Shown here: positions 16,273 through 24,136 of the stretch, piece after piece
How the letters are laid out: each line of letters begins with the position of its first letter
Numbering within the stretch: position 1 is the first letter of the stretch
Origin: Nocardia terpenica
GTDB taxonomy: Bacteria > Actinomycetota > Actinomycetes > Mycobacteriales > Mycobacteriaceae
Direction of reading: 5' to 3'
Length of the DNA stretch: 64,000 bases
Assembly (NCBI RefSeq): GCF_013186535.1
Contig: NZ_JABMCZ010000005.1
Coordinates: forward strand, 372,001 to 436,000
Notes under the pieces: generated by a model
Told to the model about the DNA's origin: nothing
Seen by the model: the letters and a program-made list of their open reading frames with translations, nothing else
The model's database searches: none
Translations under genes and position numbers: made by a program

Positions 16273-17427
16273 GTGCTGAAGGTCTTCGACGCGCAGTTCG
16301 CGCGGAATCCCTGGCCGGTGCTGGACTCGCTGCGGGCGGACGGGGGTGTGCACCGGGTGGCGACGCCCGACGGCCCACCGGCCTGGCTGGTGACGCGGTA
16401 CGGGGACGTGCGGGCCGGGTTGCTCGACGGTCGGCTCTCGACCGATCAACGCCATGCGCGCGGGAACGACTACCGCGGTTTCTCGGTGCCCGAGCCGCTG
16501 GACACCTTCCTCAACGGCGAGGCGGACGATCTGGAACGGCTGCGGCGCGCGGTGACGAGCGAGTTGCAGCCGCGGCGGCTGGGCGAATGGCGGACGCGGG
16601 CGGCGGCAATGCTCGAACCGATGCTCGAAAAGTTGGACGGCGCCACCGAATTCGACCTGGTCGAACAGGTGACAGTACCGCTACCGGCGGCGGTGCTCAC
16701 CGACGTGCTCGGACTGTCCGACACCACTCACGATCGGCTGCGGGACTGGGCCGATACCACGCTGTGCGCCGATGCCGCGCCGCGGGCGCGAGACACCTTG
16801 GCGATCATGCAGGAGATCATCGAGAGCGCGATCGAGGACGGGCGGCGCGCCGACGACCGCACGATGCTCGGTCGGCTGGCCACCGCGGGATTCGGCCCCG
16901 GCGAGTCGACCGGTCTACTGTTCTTCCTGCTGTTCGTCTGGTACGAGGTGCTGGTCGACCTGATTTCCGGTGCGGTAGCGGCATTTTCGGCCCGGCCGGA
17001 CCAACTCGCGGCGGCGCTGTCGTCGACCGGCCCGCTCGGCGCGGTCGACGAACTCCTGCGCTTCCTGTCCCCGCAGGTGCTGGCCTCCCCCCGCTTCGCG
17101 ACCACCGACCTCGACATCGGCGGCTACTGGATCCCCGCGGGCGACACCGTGCTGTTCTGCCTGGCCTCGGCCAATCACGATCCCGAAAGGTTCACCGCCC
17201 CCGACCAACTCGACGTGCGCCGCACCCCGAATCCGCACCTGGCCCTGGGCTACGGCGGCCGCGCCTGCGTGGGCGCCGGTCTGGTCCGGCCCGTCGTCGC
17301 CGCCATCCTGCGCCGACTCTACGAGCGGTGGCCCGCCCTGCGGGTCGTCGGTGACGTGCACGAAATCCCCTGGCGCTCCGGCTTTCGCCACCGCGGCCCG
17401 CTGCTGCTGCCCGTCGAACCGGGCTGA
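16273..17427 (+). CDS. Cytochrome P450 with atypical I-helix
   Basis: GTG 16273; 384 residues. ExxR is present (Glu260-Arg263 in VDELLRF), and the heme Cys332 lies in HLALGYGGRACVG, where the usual Phe seven residues before Cys is Leu. The I-helix (about 216-232) reads LLFVWYEVLVDL. The normal (A/G)Gx(D/E)T is missing, so the acid-alcohol pair that activates oxygen has no Thr and no Gly. This occurs in some P450s with substrate-assisted or non-oxygenase chemistry. It is transcribed away from the mymA-like operon; redox partners are not nearby. Confidence 0.88.
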   Translation: MLKVFDAQFARNPWPVLDSLRADGGVHRVATPDGPPAWLVTRYGDVRAGLLDGRLSTDQRHARGNDYRGFSVPEPLDTFLNGEADDLERLRRAVTSELQPRRLGEWRTRAAAMLEPMLEKLDGATEFDLVEQVTVPLPAAVLTDVLGLSDTTHDRLRDWADTTLCADAAPRARDTLAIMQEIIESAIEDGRRADDRTMLGRLATAGFGPGESTGLLFFLLFVWYEVLVDLISGAVAAFSARPDQLAAALSSTGPLGAVDELLRFLSPQVLASPRFATTDLDIGGYWIPAGDTVLFCLASANHDPERFTAPDQLDVRRTPNPHLALGYGGRACVGAGLVRPVVAAILRRLYERWPALRVVGDVHEIPWRSGFRHRGPLLLPVEPG

Positions 17428-17981
17428 CATCCACCCCTGCGGGCAGGGCGAGCGTTGCCGACCGCCCCGCCCTTGCCGCGCATACCGATCCCCGACCACG
17501 ACGCCGCTGCCCTCCCCTTCTCGGGCAACCGCACCGGCATCTGGTCGTGAAGCCGCGACGAGTATATGATCCGCCCTTCGCGCCGCCCGGGGCAACAATC
17601 GCGCGATCCGGCGCTATGACGACCGTTCGGTCCGAATAGGCTGGGCCGGACACTATTTCGCGGACTCAATCGTGCATTTCCTGGCGCCGCCTCCTGACGC
17701 GCGGGGCTCGCGGCGTTATTCTGTCCGGGCGGGCGTGCTGTTCGATATCCCCTTCATCGAACAGCACCTCCGTCCAAATCCCCTGGCCCGCCCGACAACC
17801 CGCGCTCCGTCGGAGTCCGGCCCCGGCGCGGCCCATCGCCTCCGCCGCCCGTCGTACCAGCGGCAATCGCATCCCGCACCGCCCATCCGCCCACGTCCGC
17901 CGCCGGGCCGAGGCCATGGTCCGCCAGCCCGCACCATTCCGGAACCGGACACTCGCCGAACACCTCCGGCGCTCCACTATC
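17428..17981. other. Intergenic region with a strong hairpin
   Basis: About 550 bases between two genes that converge on it. Open frames exist on both strands but have skewed Arg/Pro-rich composition, no ribosome-binding site and no domain; I call none. The main structure is the inverted repeat at 17735-17767. Confidence 0.5.
17735..17767. terminator. 12-bp perfect inverted repeat between convergent genes
   Basis: Arms GTGCTGTTCGAT (17735-17746) and ATCGAACAGCAC (17756-17767) enclose the 9-nt loop ATCCCCTTC. It lies 308 bases after the P450 stop and 215 bases after the transporter stop. There is no T-run on either side, so it may be a rho-type or hairpin-only terminator, or an operator for an unseen transcript. 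Confidence 0.4.
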
Positions 17982-19052
17982 TCAGCCCGCCTCCTGGGTA
18001 TAGGCCCATTCCGGATCGATCGGGCGGCGCTCGGATCCGGCCAGCCGAATCCGGACCCGACGCTCGAACAGCGGCGTCGGATGGCGGCGGAACGCGGTGA
18101 TCCGCGCGGGCTGCGGCAGCTCCGACACCGGGAACCCGCCGCCGTCGGCCACCGCGGGCGCCTCGGGCTCGGGGGTTTCGGAGGCGGGCGGGCTGCCGTC
18201 GGCCAGATTCAACCCGACCGCGCAGCCGACGATGACCAGCCCGCCCACGATCCCGGTCACCGACGGCACCTGCTGATAGAAGATCAGCCCGAACAACAGC
18301 CCCCACACCGATTCGACGGTCAGCAGATTGCCCGCGTGCACCGGATCCACGTGTTCGAAGCCGTAATTGATGAGGAAGACGTTCAGCACGCTCAGCGCGC
18401 CCGCGACGGCGATCGCGCCCCACAGCACCACCGGCGACCCGTGCGCGGGCGGCTGCGGCAGCCCCTGCCCCTGCAGCAGCGACGTGAGCGCCACCCCCGT
18501 CGCGCCCAGCCCGACCGTGAGCGCGGTGATCTCCTGATTGTTCAGCGCGGCGCGATGCCAATCCCGGCCCAGATAGCTGACGGCCATCGCCGTCATGGCG
18601 ACCAGCGCGATCAGATCCCCGTGATTCCAGGCCAGCGAGGCGCCGCCCGGCCCGAATCCGATGCCCGACAACAGCGTCACCCCCAGGGCCGACCCGCACA
18701 CGAACACCACCCGGGCGGGCGTGACCCGCACCCGGCGCAGCACCAGCCCGAGCGCGGACACCAGCGGCAGCGCGCCGATGAGCGAGGCGTCCACCACCGT
18801 GGTGATGGTCGCGGCCTTCGCGAACAGCATGGTCCCGATGACGTAGAGCAGGACGGTGCGGACCACCACCACACCCCATTCGCGGGCACCCATCCGCAGC
18901 ACATATCGCCAGCGGATACGACGACCGAACGCGATCACGGCGATGAGGAACGCCACCGCGGTTCGCAGGTACACCTGCTGGGCCACGGTGAATCCGGAGT
19001 CGAGGTAGCGTGAGAACACCGTCAACATGGCAAACGACGCCGTCAGTAGCAC
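17982..19052 (-). CDS. DMT-family (EamA) transporter
   Basis: About ten hydrophobic segments in two five-helix halves, with EamA-like stretches YLRTAVAFLIAVIAF and NLLTVESVWGLLFG. The C-terminal 60 residues form a hydrophilic cytoplasmic tail rich in Pro and Glu, longer than usual. The start is placed at GTG 19052; the frame stays open upstream, but no better start with a ribosome-binding site is visible. Members export metabolites, drugs or amino acids; the substrate is not predictable. Confidence 0.85.
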   Translation of the reverse strand: MLLTASFAMLTVFSRYLDSGFTVAQQVYLRTAVAFLIAVIAFGRRIRWRYVLRMGAREWGVVVVRTVLLYVIGTMLFAKAATITTVVDASLIGALPLVSALGLVLRRVRVTPARVVFVCGSALGVTLLSGIGFGPGGASLAWNHGDLIALVAMTAMAVSYLGRDWHRAALNNQEITALTVGLGATGVALTSLLQGQGLPQPPAHGSPVVLWGAIAVAGALSVLNVFLINYGFEHVDPVHAGNLLTVESVWGLLFGLIFYQQVPSVTGIVGGLVIVGCAVGLNLADGSPPASETPEPEAPAVADGGGFPVSELPQPARITAFRRHPTPLFERRVRIRLAGSERRPIDPEWAYTQEAG

Positions 19053-19249
19053 CAGAGCCGCGACACCTCGCAGGTCGGTGATCTTGCTACCCCGTACGAT
19101 TGCCGTGCCAGTGATAGACCCAGCGTACCCACACGAGTGATCGACCGAACCAGCAATTCCGACCGGTTTGGTGCTATTTCAGATTTTTCCGGGGAACGGG
19201 ATTAGGGGATCCGCCCGCCGCGGATGCGGCGGGGCGGACGGTAGAAAAA

Positions 19250-19561
19250 CTACGGCTTGTGCGACGCCACGATCCGTCGCATCCGGCCCTCGACCTGAAT
19301 CGAACCGATCGGCCGGTGCCGTACCTTGCACTTGCGGTCCCGCGCGAGCCATCCCGCCAGCACGCACGCCGCCGCCAAGACCGACACGCTCGAGATGTTC
19401 ATGGCCGACGCGCAGGCGACGTAACTGGCCAGGGCCATCACGACGGTCGCGACGGTGGACATCACCTGCACCAATTGAACAACGAAGGGCGAGCGCTCGT
19501 TTCGGTGCACCTGGTACGGCGGGGTTGTCGGGAGTCTGACGACAATTCCGTTTCTCTGCAT
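19250..19561 (-). CDS. Small two-TM membrane protein, hypothetical
   Basis: From ATG 19561, 103 residues: a short basic N-terminus, two hydrophobic stretches (VVQLVQVMSTVATVVMALAS and ISSVSVLAAACVLAGWLA) and a basic tail (ARDRKCKVRHRP). The hydrophobic pattern argues that it is real; I recognise no family. It is divergent from the HTH regulator gene 190 bases away. Confidence 0.5.
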   Translation of the reverse strand: MQRNGIVVRLPTTPPYQVHRNERSPFVVQLVQVMSTVATVVMALASYVACASAMNISSVSVLAAACVLAGWLARDRKCKVRHRPIGSIQVEGRMRRIVASHKP

Positions 19562-19751
19562 GGCCCCAAGCCTGCGACCGGCGTGCCCGTCGGAGCCAGC
19601 GGCGTTTCGCAATTGCACGCACCGCGCGCAGAATCGCACCCCAGTGCGAACGAAAACCGACGAGACGGACTACTGTTGGGTACGGACGACGCACCAGCCC
19701 CATGCTCGTCCGGACCAGCCGACAACACATGCCCAGTGATCTGGAGATGTT

Positions 19752-21050
19752 GTGAACAGCCCACACAGCATCACGTGTGCGCGCAGGATCGTCCGAGACA
19801 TCGACGCCTCCGGGGGGTCGAAATGGGAGGCGGTCCAAGCGATCCGGTCGCACTGCGGAGTTTCGCTGTTACGAGCCCATCGCATTGCCCATGGGTTCAC
19901 CCTCGTAGAAGTCGCACAGCAATTGCAGCAACTTCTCAGCACAGATGGTTCGTCTTCCCGAGGATTGTCGCATCAAAGCGTATCCCGCTGGGAGACCGGC
20001 CTCGACATGCCCACTTACCCTTTTCTCGATGCCCTGTGCCGACTTTATCGCACCCGGCCGGACCGGCTCGGGTTCGGGCACGACTACACCGCCGACGATC
20101 CGCAATCCTCACGCAATTCCCAAGTGGGAGTATCTGCTTCGGGACCGCTGGTGGTGACCAGCGGTGTGCCGCGCGGCGCGTCGGTCTGGGAGACGGTGCA
20201 CGCCCTGGAGGAGAGCCTCGAAGCCACGGGATATCTGCTGTACGTGGTGCCGCCGTCGGAGTACATCCCGGCGCGGATGCGCGATCTGGCGCGGATCCAG
20301 CAGCTGATGCTGGCCGAGCAGTCCGCCGAATTGCGTCGTCGCCTGCTGCGGGTGGAGTCGATCCTGGCGGGCCTCATCGCATTCCGGCTCAACGATGTCG
20401 CCGACATCCACGACACGTTCATGTGGTTCTACAAGGCGCGCCGCGCCGCCCGGCAGGGTGGCGACACCGCGGTGGACGCCTGGCTGCGCGGTCATATGGC
20501 GCACATCCACGAGTGCTATCGGCACGCGCTGGATCAGGGCCTGGCCGCGGCCCGCTCGGCGCAGGCCAGCGGCGGCTCGAAACCGACCTCGGCGTCGGTG
20601 TTCGGGCTGCTGAGCGAGGGCGGCATCCAGGCCCGCATCGGCCGCCGCCGCGAGGCCGTGGAGGCGATCACCGCCGCGGAGCGGATGTTCGTGGCGCTGC
20701 CGCCCACCGCGACCACCGACAACAACCTCGGCACCTCGGAATACATTCTGCGCTGGCATCAGTCGCACGCGCTGGCCTCGATCGGCGACCGCCGCGCGGC
20801 GGAGGAGGCGCGCGGGCGGGTGCTGGAACTGCCGATGGCGCAGAAGGATCACGTCGGGCGGGCGCTGCTGGATCTGGATATGGCCGCCATGCTCGAGCGC
20901 CTGGGCGAGCTGGACGAGGCGAGCGCGCTGATCGGCCATGTGTGGCAGACGCTTCCGGCCGAGCTGCGGATCGGGCAGGTGCACCGCTACGTCTGCCAGC
21001 TGGTGGCGGGCCTGCCGTCGACCATGCGCGACAGCATCTTTCAGCGCTGA
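19752..21050 (+). CDS. XRE-type HTH regulator with long helical C-terminal domain
   Basis: GTG 19752 with GGAG six bases upstream; 432 residues. The N-terminal third contains a helix-turn-helix (LRAHRIAHGFTLVEVAQQL, LSHQSVSRWETGLDMP). The remaining 300 residues are helical with TPR-like spacing and many Arg/Ala pairs (ALASIGDRRAAEEARG, GRALLDLDMAAMLERLG). Actinobacteria use such HTH-TPR proteins to control secondary metabolism or development, often sensing a peptide or small ligand. Its last 10 bases overlap the convergent MFS gene. Confidence 0.85.
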   Translation: MNSPHSITCARRIVRDIDASGGSKWEAVQAIRSHCGVSLLRAHRIAHGFTLVEVAQQLQQLLSTDGSSSRGLSHQSVSRWETGLDMPTYPFLDALCRLYRTRPDRLGFGHDYTADDPQSSRNSQVGVSASGPLVVTSGVPRGASVWETVHALEESLEATGYLLYVVPPSEYIPARMRDLARIQQLMLAEQSAELRRRLLRVESILAGLIAFRLNDVADIHDTFMWFYKARRAARQGGDTAVDAWLRGHMAHIHECYRHALDQGLAAARSAQASGGSKPTSASVFGLLSEGGIQARIGRRREAVEAITAAERMFVALPPTATTDNNLGTSEYILRWHQSHALASIGDRRAAEEARGRVLELPMAQKDHVGRALLDLDMAAMLERLGELDEASALIGHVWQTLPAELRIGQVHRYVCQLVAGLPSTMRDSIFQR

Positions 21051-22540
21051 CCGGCCGCCGTGCGGCGGCGGGGCAGGAAGGTGCCGTCGCGAAGCGACTG
21101 CTCGATGTCCTCCAGCGAGTGCCCCTTGGTCTCGGGGACGACGAAGTACACGAAGACGAACGACAGCAGGTTGAACGTCGCGTAGAGCAGGAACGCGGGC
21201 CCGATGCCGAGCGTGTCGATGGTGCTGAGCGCGGTCAGGGTGAGGATCAGATTGGAGCCCCACAGCGCCACGGCGTGCAGGCTGGTGGCGCGGTCGCGGA
21301 TGCTCAGCGGATACAGCTCGGAGCCGAGCAGCCAGCCGACCGCCTGTAATCCGGCGGCATTGCAGGCCATGTAGGCGAGCATCAGGGCCAGGGTGAGATA
21401 GCGGTTGGGATGCGGCGTCGCGACGAACAGCAGGCCGAAGCCGAACAGGAACAGCGTCGAGCCGGGGATGAGGATCAGCATCAGGCCGCGGCGGCCGACC
21501 ACGTCCACCAGCCGCTCGCCGATCCCGGTGCAGATCAGGTAGACCCCGGCGATCCCCAACCCCGACCAGGCGACCAGGCCGGGTCCGAAACCGGCCGCGC
21601 CGCCGAGGATCGTGTGCGAGTAGTAGATCATCATCTCGAGGCCCGACAGCTGGGTGAACGCCGCGATGCCGAGGCCCGCGACCAGCGCCGGACGCACCCA
21701 CCGGCGGCCGAGATTCGCCCAGCCGCCGCGGGATTCGCGTTGTTCCTGCTGCGAGATCGCCCAGATCTTCAGCGTCTCGTCCACCGCCACAGAGCGATTC
21801 GGCCGCACCCAGCGCAGCACCACGCGGGCCTTGCCGACCGTGCCGTTATCGATCAGCCAGCGCGGCGTCTCCGGCAGCCGCAGCATGGCCGCGGCCAGAA
21901 CCAGCGCCGGGACGACCGCGATGCCGATCATCCAGCGCCAGTCGCCGGTCGCGAGCAGGCCGACCAGATTCGCCAGGAAGATCCCGACGCCGATCGCGAT
22001 ATTGAAGAACGTCACCATGGCCCCGCGGCGATGCGGCGGCGAGAGTTCGGCGATGTAGGTGGGAACGATCTGCGAGCAGCCGCCCACCGCCAGGCCCAGG
22101 AACAACCGGCAGGCCGCCATCATCCACGCGTTCACCGCCAGCGAGCACGCCACCACCCCGACCGCGAACACGCACGCGATGAGCAGGATGGTCGGGCGCC
22201 GCCCGAGCGCCTTGGACAGCCGCCCGCCGATCAGCGCGCCCAGCACCGCCCCGGCCAGGATCGCGGCCGTCACGACCTCCTGCCAGCGGTGCCCGATCCC
22301 CCATTCCGCGGCCATCGCGGGCAGCGCGCCGGAAATGATTCCGGTGTCGTAGCCGTAGAGCATGCCGCCCAGCGCCGCGAACAGCGCCACGATCAGGACG
22401 TGCCGATCGGCGCTGTGCAGCTCGTCGGCCGTCGGTTGCTCGGGGACGGGGACCACGATCTCGTAGCCGCCGAGATTGCGCCGCCGCAGCCGGGGCAGCA
22501 GGCTCCGCCGTCTGCGGAGCGTCGAGATCTCACCGGCCAT
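21041..22540 (-). CDS. Sugar porter family MFS transporter
   Basis: 499 residues, about 12 TM helices. Family signatures: GGMLYGYDTGIISGAL in the first helix, GRRPTILL loop, GRLSKALGRR, SELYPLSIRDRATS after helix 10 and VPETKGHSLEDIE at the C-terminus (PETKG motif). Members import hexoses, pentoses or inositol by proton symport. It carries a 45-residue basic N-terminal extension before the first helix. Confidence 0.92.
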   Translation of the reverse strand: MAGEISTLRRRRSLLPRLRRRNLGGYEIVVPVPEQPTADELHSADRHVLIVALFAALGGMLYGYDTGIISGALPAMAAEWGIGHRWQEVVTAAILAGAVLGALIGGRLSKALGRRPTILLIACVFAVGVVACSLAVNAWMMAACRLFLGLAVGGCSQIVPTYIAELSPPHRRGAMVTFFNIAIGVGIFLANLVGLLATGDWRWMIGIAVVPALVLAAAMLRLPETPRWLIDNGTVGKARVVLRWVRPNRSVAVDETLKIWAISQQEQRESRGGWANLGRRWVRPALVAGLGIAAFTQLSGLEMMIYYSHTILGGAAGFGPGLVAWSGLGIAGVYLICTGIGERLVDVVGRRGLMLILIPGSTLFLFGFGLLFVATPHPNRYLTLALMLAYMACNAAGLQAVGWLLGSELYPLSIRDRATSLHAVALWGSNLILTLTALSTIDTLGIGPAFLLYATFNLLSFVFVYFVVPETKGHSLEDIEQSLRDGTFLPRRRTAAGQR

Positions 22541-22655
22541 ACACCCCAGTCGACCGCGAATAGCACATATTCGGCAAATTAAACGGCGCTATTTGTGAAG
22601 TGAATAACGTTCCGAATGGAAAAATGGCGGCGTAAATCACGTTTGGGGTCCGCGG

Positions 22656-23225
22656 TCACGACGAACGCGACGGAGTGGCGGCGGTGGTATTGGGCAGTCG
22701 GCGGACGGCGTGCACGGCGCGGGTGATGGTGGCGTTGGCGTCGGTCAGGTAGAAGGTCGGATACGCTTGGGCGTTCAGGGCGGTGCCGATCACGGCGTCG
22801 TCGCCCGATTCGCAGACGAGGGTCGCTGCGGCGGACAGGGTTTCGAGCATGGCGTCGCGTTCGGCGGGGTCGGTGGTGTCGCGGGTGGCGACGACGGCGA
22901 GCACGTTCTCGCGCGCGAATCCGGCGCCCCGCACGTAGGCGAGGAAGTCCGGGAGGTTGGTGCGGCAGTGCGGGCAGTCGACCTCGAGCAGGGCGATGGC
23001 GGCGGGGTGGCGCACATCGCGGTCGGTGAGGGCGGCGCCGTCGGTGGTGTGGGTGGCGAACGCGGGGATCGGGGTGCCGGGGGCGAGGGCGAGCGTGTTC
23101 TCGTCGATGAGTTCGTCGAGCAGGTCGGTGTGCACGCGCAGGCGGCGCACGAGCCCGTAGGTGACCAGCAGCTGGAGCACGACGATGATCGTCAGCACGG
23201 CGATGTATGCGGTGGAGATGCTCAT
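22656..23225 (-). CDS. MauD/TlpA-like membrane-anchored thioredoxin-fold protein
   Basis: 189 residues from ATG 23225, overlapping the MauE-like stop by four bases (ATGA). An N-terminal TM anchor (IAVLTIIVVLQLLVTYGLV) precedes an extracytoplasmic thioredoxin-like domain with the redox motif Cys-Pro-His-Cys (LLEVDCPHCRTN) and the cis-Pro loop (AQAYPTFYL). MauD is needed with MauE to form the six disulfides of the small subunit of methylamine dehydrogenase. No methylamine dehydrogenase gene is here; instead a six-Cys peptide lies two genes upstream, so it probably makes or shuffles disulfides in that peptide. Confidence 0.85.
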   Translation of the reverse strand: MSISTAYIAVLTIIVVLQLLVTYGLVRRLRVHTDLLDELIDENTLALAPGTPIPAFATHTTDGAALTDRDVRHPAAIALLEVDCPHCRTNLPDFLAYVRGAGFARENVLAVVATRDTTDPAERDAMLETLSAAATLVCESGDDAVIGTALNAQAYPTFYLTDANATITRAVHAVRRLPNTTAATPSRSS

Positions 23226-23782
23226 GGCGGCGAATCCTGTCCGGGGTGAAAGCGGCTGACAGCCGGGCGATTCGGGGCGGGATGGAGCAGGTCGGCCAGG
23301 TCGTCGGCGACAATCAGGGTGGCGCCCAACAGGATTCCGGCCGCGGCGGCGATCAGGGACGCACCCGGCTCGCCCGGGCGGGAGCCGGACGCGAGGCCGA
23401 GGACCGCGATCGCGGCGAGGAGCAGATTGCGGACGATCTGCACCGCCGAGACGGGCCGGGCGGTGCGGCCGAAGCACTGACACCCGGCGTCGGAGCCGCG
23501 GCGCACGGCGGCGGCGATGGCAAGGGTGAAACCGGTGAGCGCGCCCAGGGCCAGGGCGAATCCGGCGATCGGGACGGGCAGGACCAGCGCGACCACGATC
23601 AGCCATTCCGCGCCCGAGACGAGGACGGCGACCGGCCTGGCCGCGCGACCGCGCAGCCGGGGAACGAGTTCGGTGACCGCGGCGCGGAATCGGATCCGCG
23701 CCGCGACCCCGAGCTTGGAGACCGCGGCCACGGCGAACACCGTGACCAGGGCCGCCCGTGCACCGATCTCGAGCCACCCCAT
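23222..23782 (-). CDS. MauE/DoxX-like redox-associated membrane protein
   Basis: 186 residues with four hydrophobic helices (ARAALVTVFAVAAVSKL, SGAEWLIVVALVLPVP, NLLLAAIAVLGLA, AAAAGILLGATLIVADD). The diagnostic loop GCQCFGRT contains the Cys-x-Cys-Phe-Gly of the MauE family. ATG 23782 is preceded by GGGAGG. MauE-type proteins pass oxidising or reducing equivalents across the membrane to an outer thioredoxin-fold partner, here the overlapping MauD-like gene. It starts 22 bases after the six-Cys peptide gene. Confidence 0.88.
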   Translation of the reverse strand: MGWLEIGARAALVTVFAVAAVSKLGVAARIRFRAAVTELVPRLRGRAARPVAVLVSGAEWLIVVALVLPVPIAGFALALGALTGFTLAIAAAVRRGSDAGCQCFGRTARPVSAVQIVRNLLLAAIAVLGLASGSRPGEPGASLIAAAAGILLGATLIVADDLADLLHPAPNRPAVSRFHPGQDSPP

Positions 23783-23804
23783 CAGCGGTCCTCCCGGTCG
23801 AGAT

Positions 23805-23954
23805 CTATGTGCACAAGCCCAGAAGGCAGAGGTCCGAACAGCACTCGTGGTTCCTGGAGCAGCTCTGGAGCAGGGGCTTGCAATTCCCGCCCCGGTAGGG
23901 CGCGTCCTTGCGGATGATCTTTGCGGTGAGACGATCGATCAATGCGGTTGCCAT
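23805..23954 (-). CDS. Six-cysteine knottin-like peptide precursor (49 aa)
   Basis: ATG 23954 has AGAGGAA seven bases upstream. The peptide has 49 residues. Residues 1-24 form a leader-like amphipathic stretch ending Arg-Gly-Gly-Asn. All six cysteines are in the last 25 residues, at 25, 32, 38, 39, 43 and 48, giving C-x6-C-x5-CC-x3-C-x4-C. That is the cystine-knot framework (VI/VII) of conotoxins and knottins; omega-conotoxin MVIIA differs by one residue in one loop. There is no Sec signal peptide. The immediately following MauE/MauD-like pair and the divergent ABC exporter suggest oxidative folding and export. Family unknown to me; call rests on pattern, ribosome-binding site and context. 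Confidence 0.75.
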   Translation of the reverse strand: MATALIDRLTAKIIRKDAPYRGGNCKPLLQSCSRNHECCSDLCLLGLCT

Positions 23955-23956
23955 GA

Positions 23957-24106
23957 CTATTCCTCTTCTCGTGACGGATACCCCTCACGGGCGATCAATC
24001 GGAGGATCGCCACGACCTGTGGCGGGCATCCGCTGTAATAGTATGGCTGCGGTACTTTATTTTTCTCCCACTCGAATTCGCCTGTGTGCCATGCATTTTC
24101 GATCAT
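23957..24106 (-). CDS. Short ORF directly upstream of the six-Cys peptide
   Basis: 49 codons from ATG 24106, stopping two bases before the peptide's start codon; a GTG at 24154 with AGGGG upstream would give 65 codons but overlaps the divergent ABC transporter start. The product is hydrophilic with Trp/Tyr residues (WHTGEFEWEKNK, PQPYYYSGC) and one Cys, ending in an acidic tail. Codon third positions are less GC-rich than in neighbours. It may be a real companion peptide or only the promoter/leader region. Confidence 0.35.
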   Translation of the reverse strand: MIENAWHTGEFEWEKNKVPQPYYYSGCPPQVVAILRLIAREGYPSREEE

Positions 24107-24136
24107 AGGGGTCGGAAGGAATCGAGGGCGGTCGGT

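Noticed and set aside
17672..18100. Plus-strand 142-codon frame around the 17735 hairpin
   Set aside because: It overlaps the DMT transporter gene, is Pro/Arg-rich and includes both hairpin arms; nothing supports coding.
23782..23988. Alternative 68-codon frame over the six-Cys peptide region
   Set aside because: It begins with a basic, low-information peptide and has no Cys pattern; the 49-codon frame has the ribosome-binding site, Cys framework and operon spacing.
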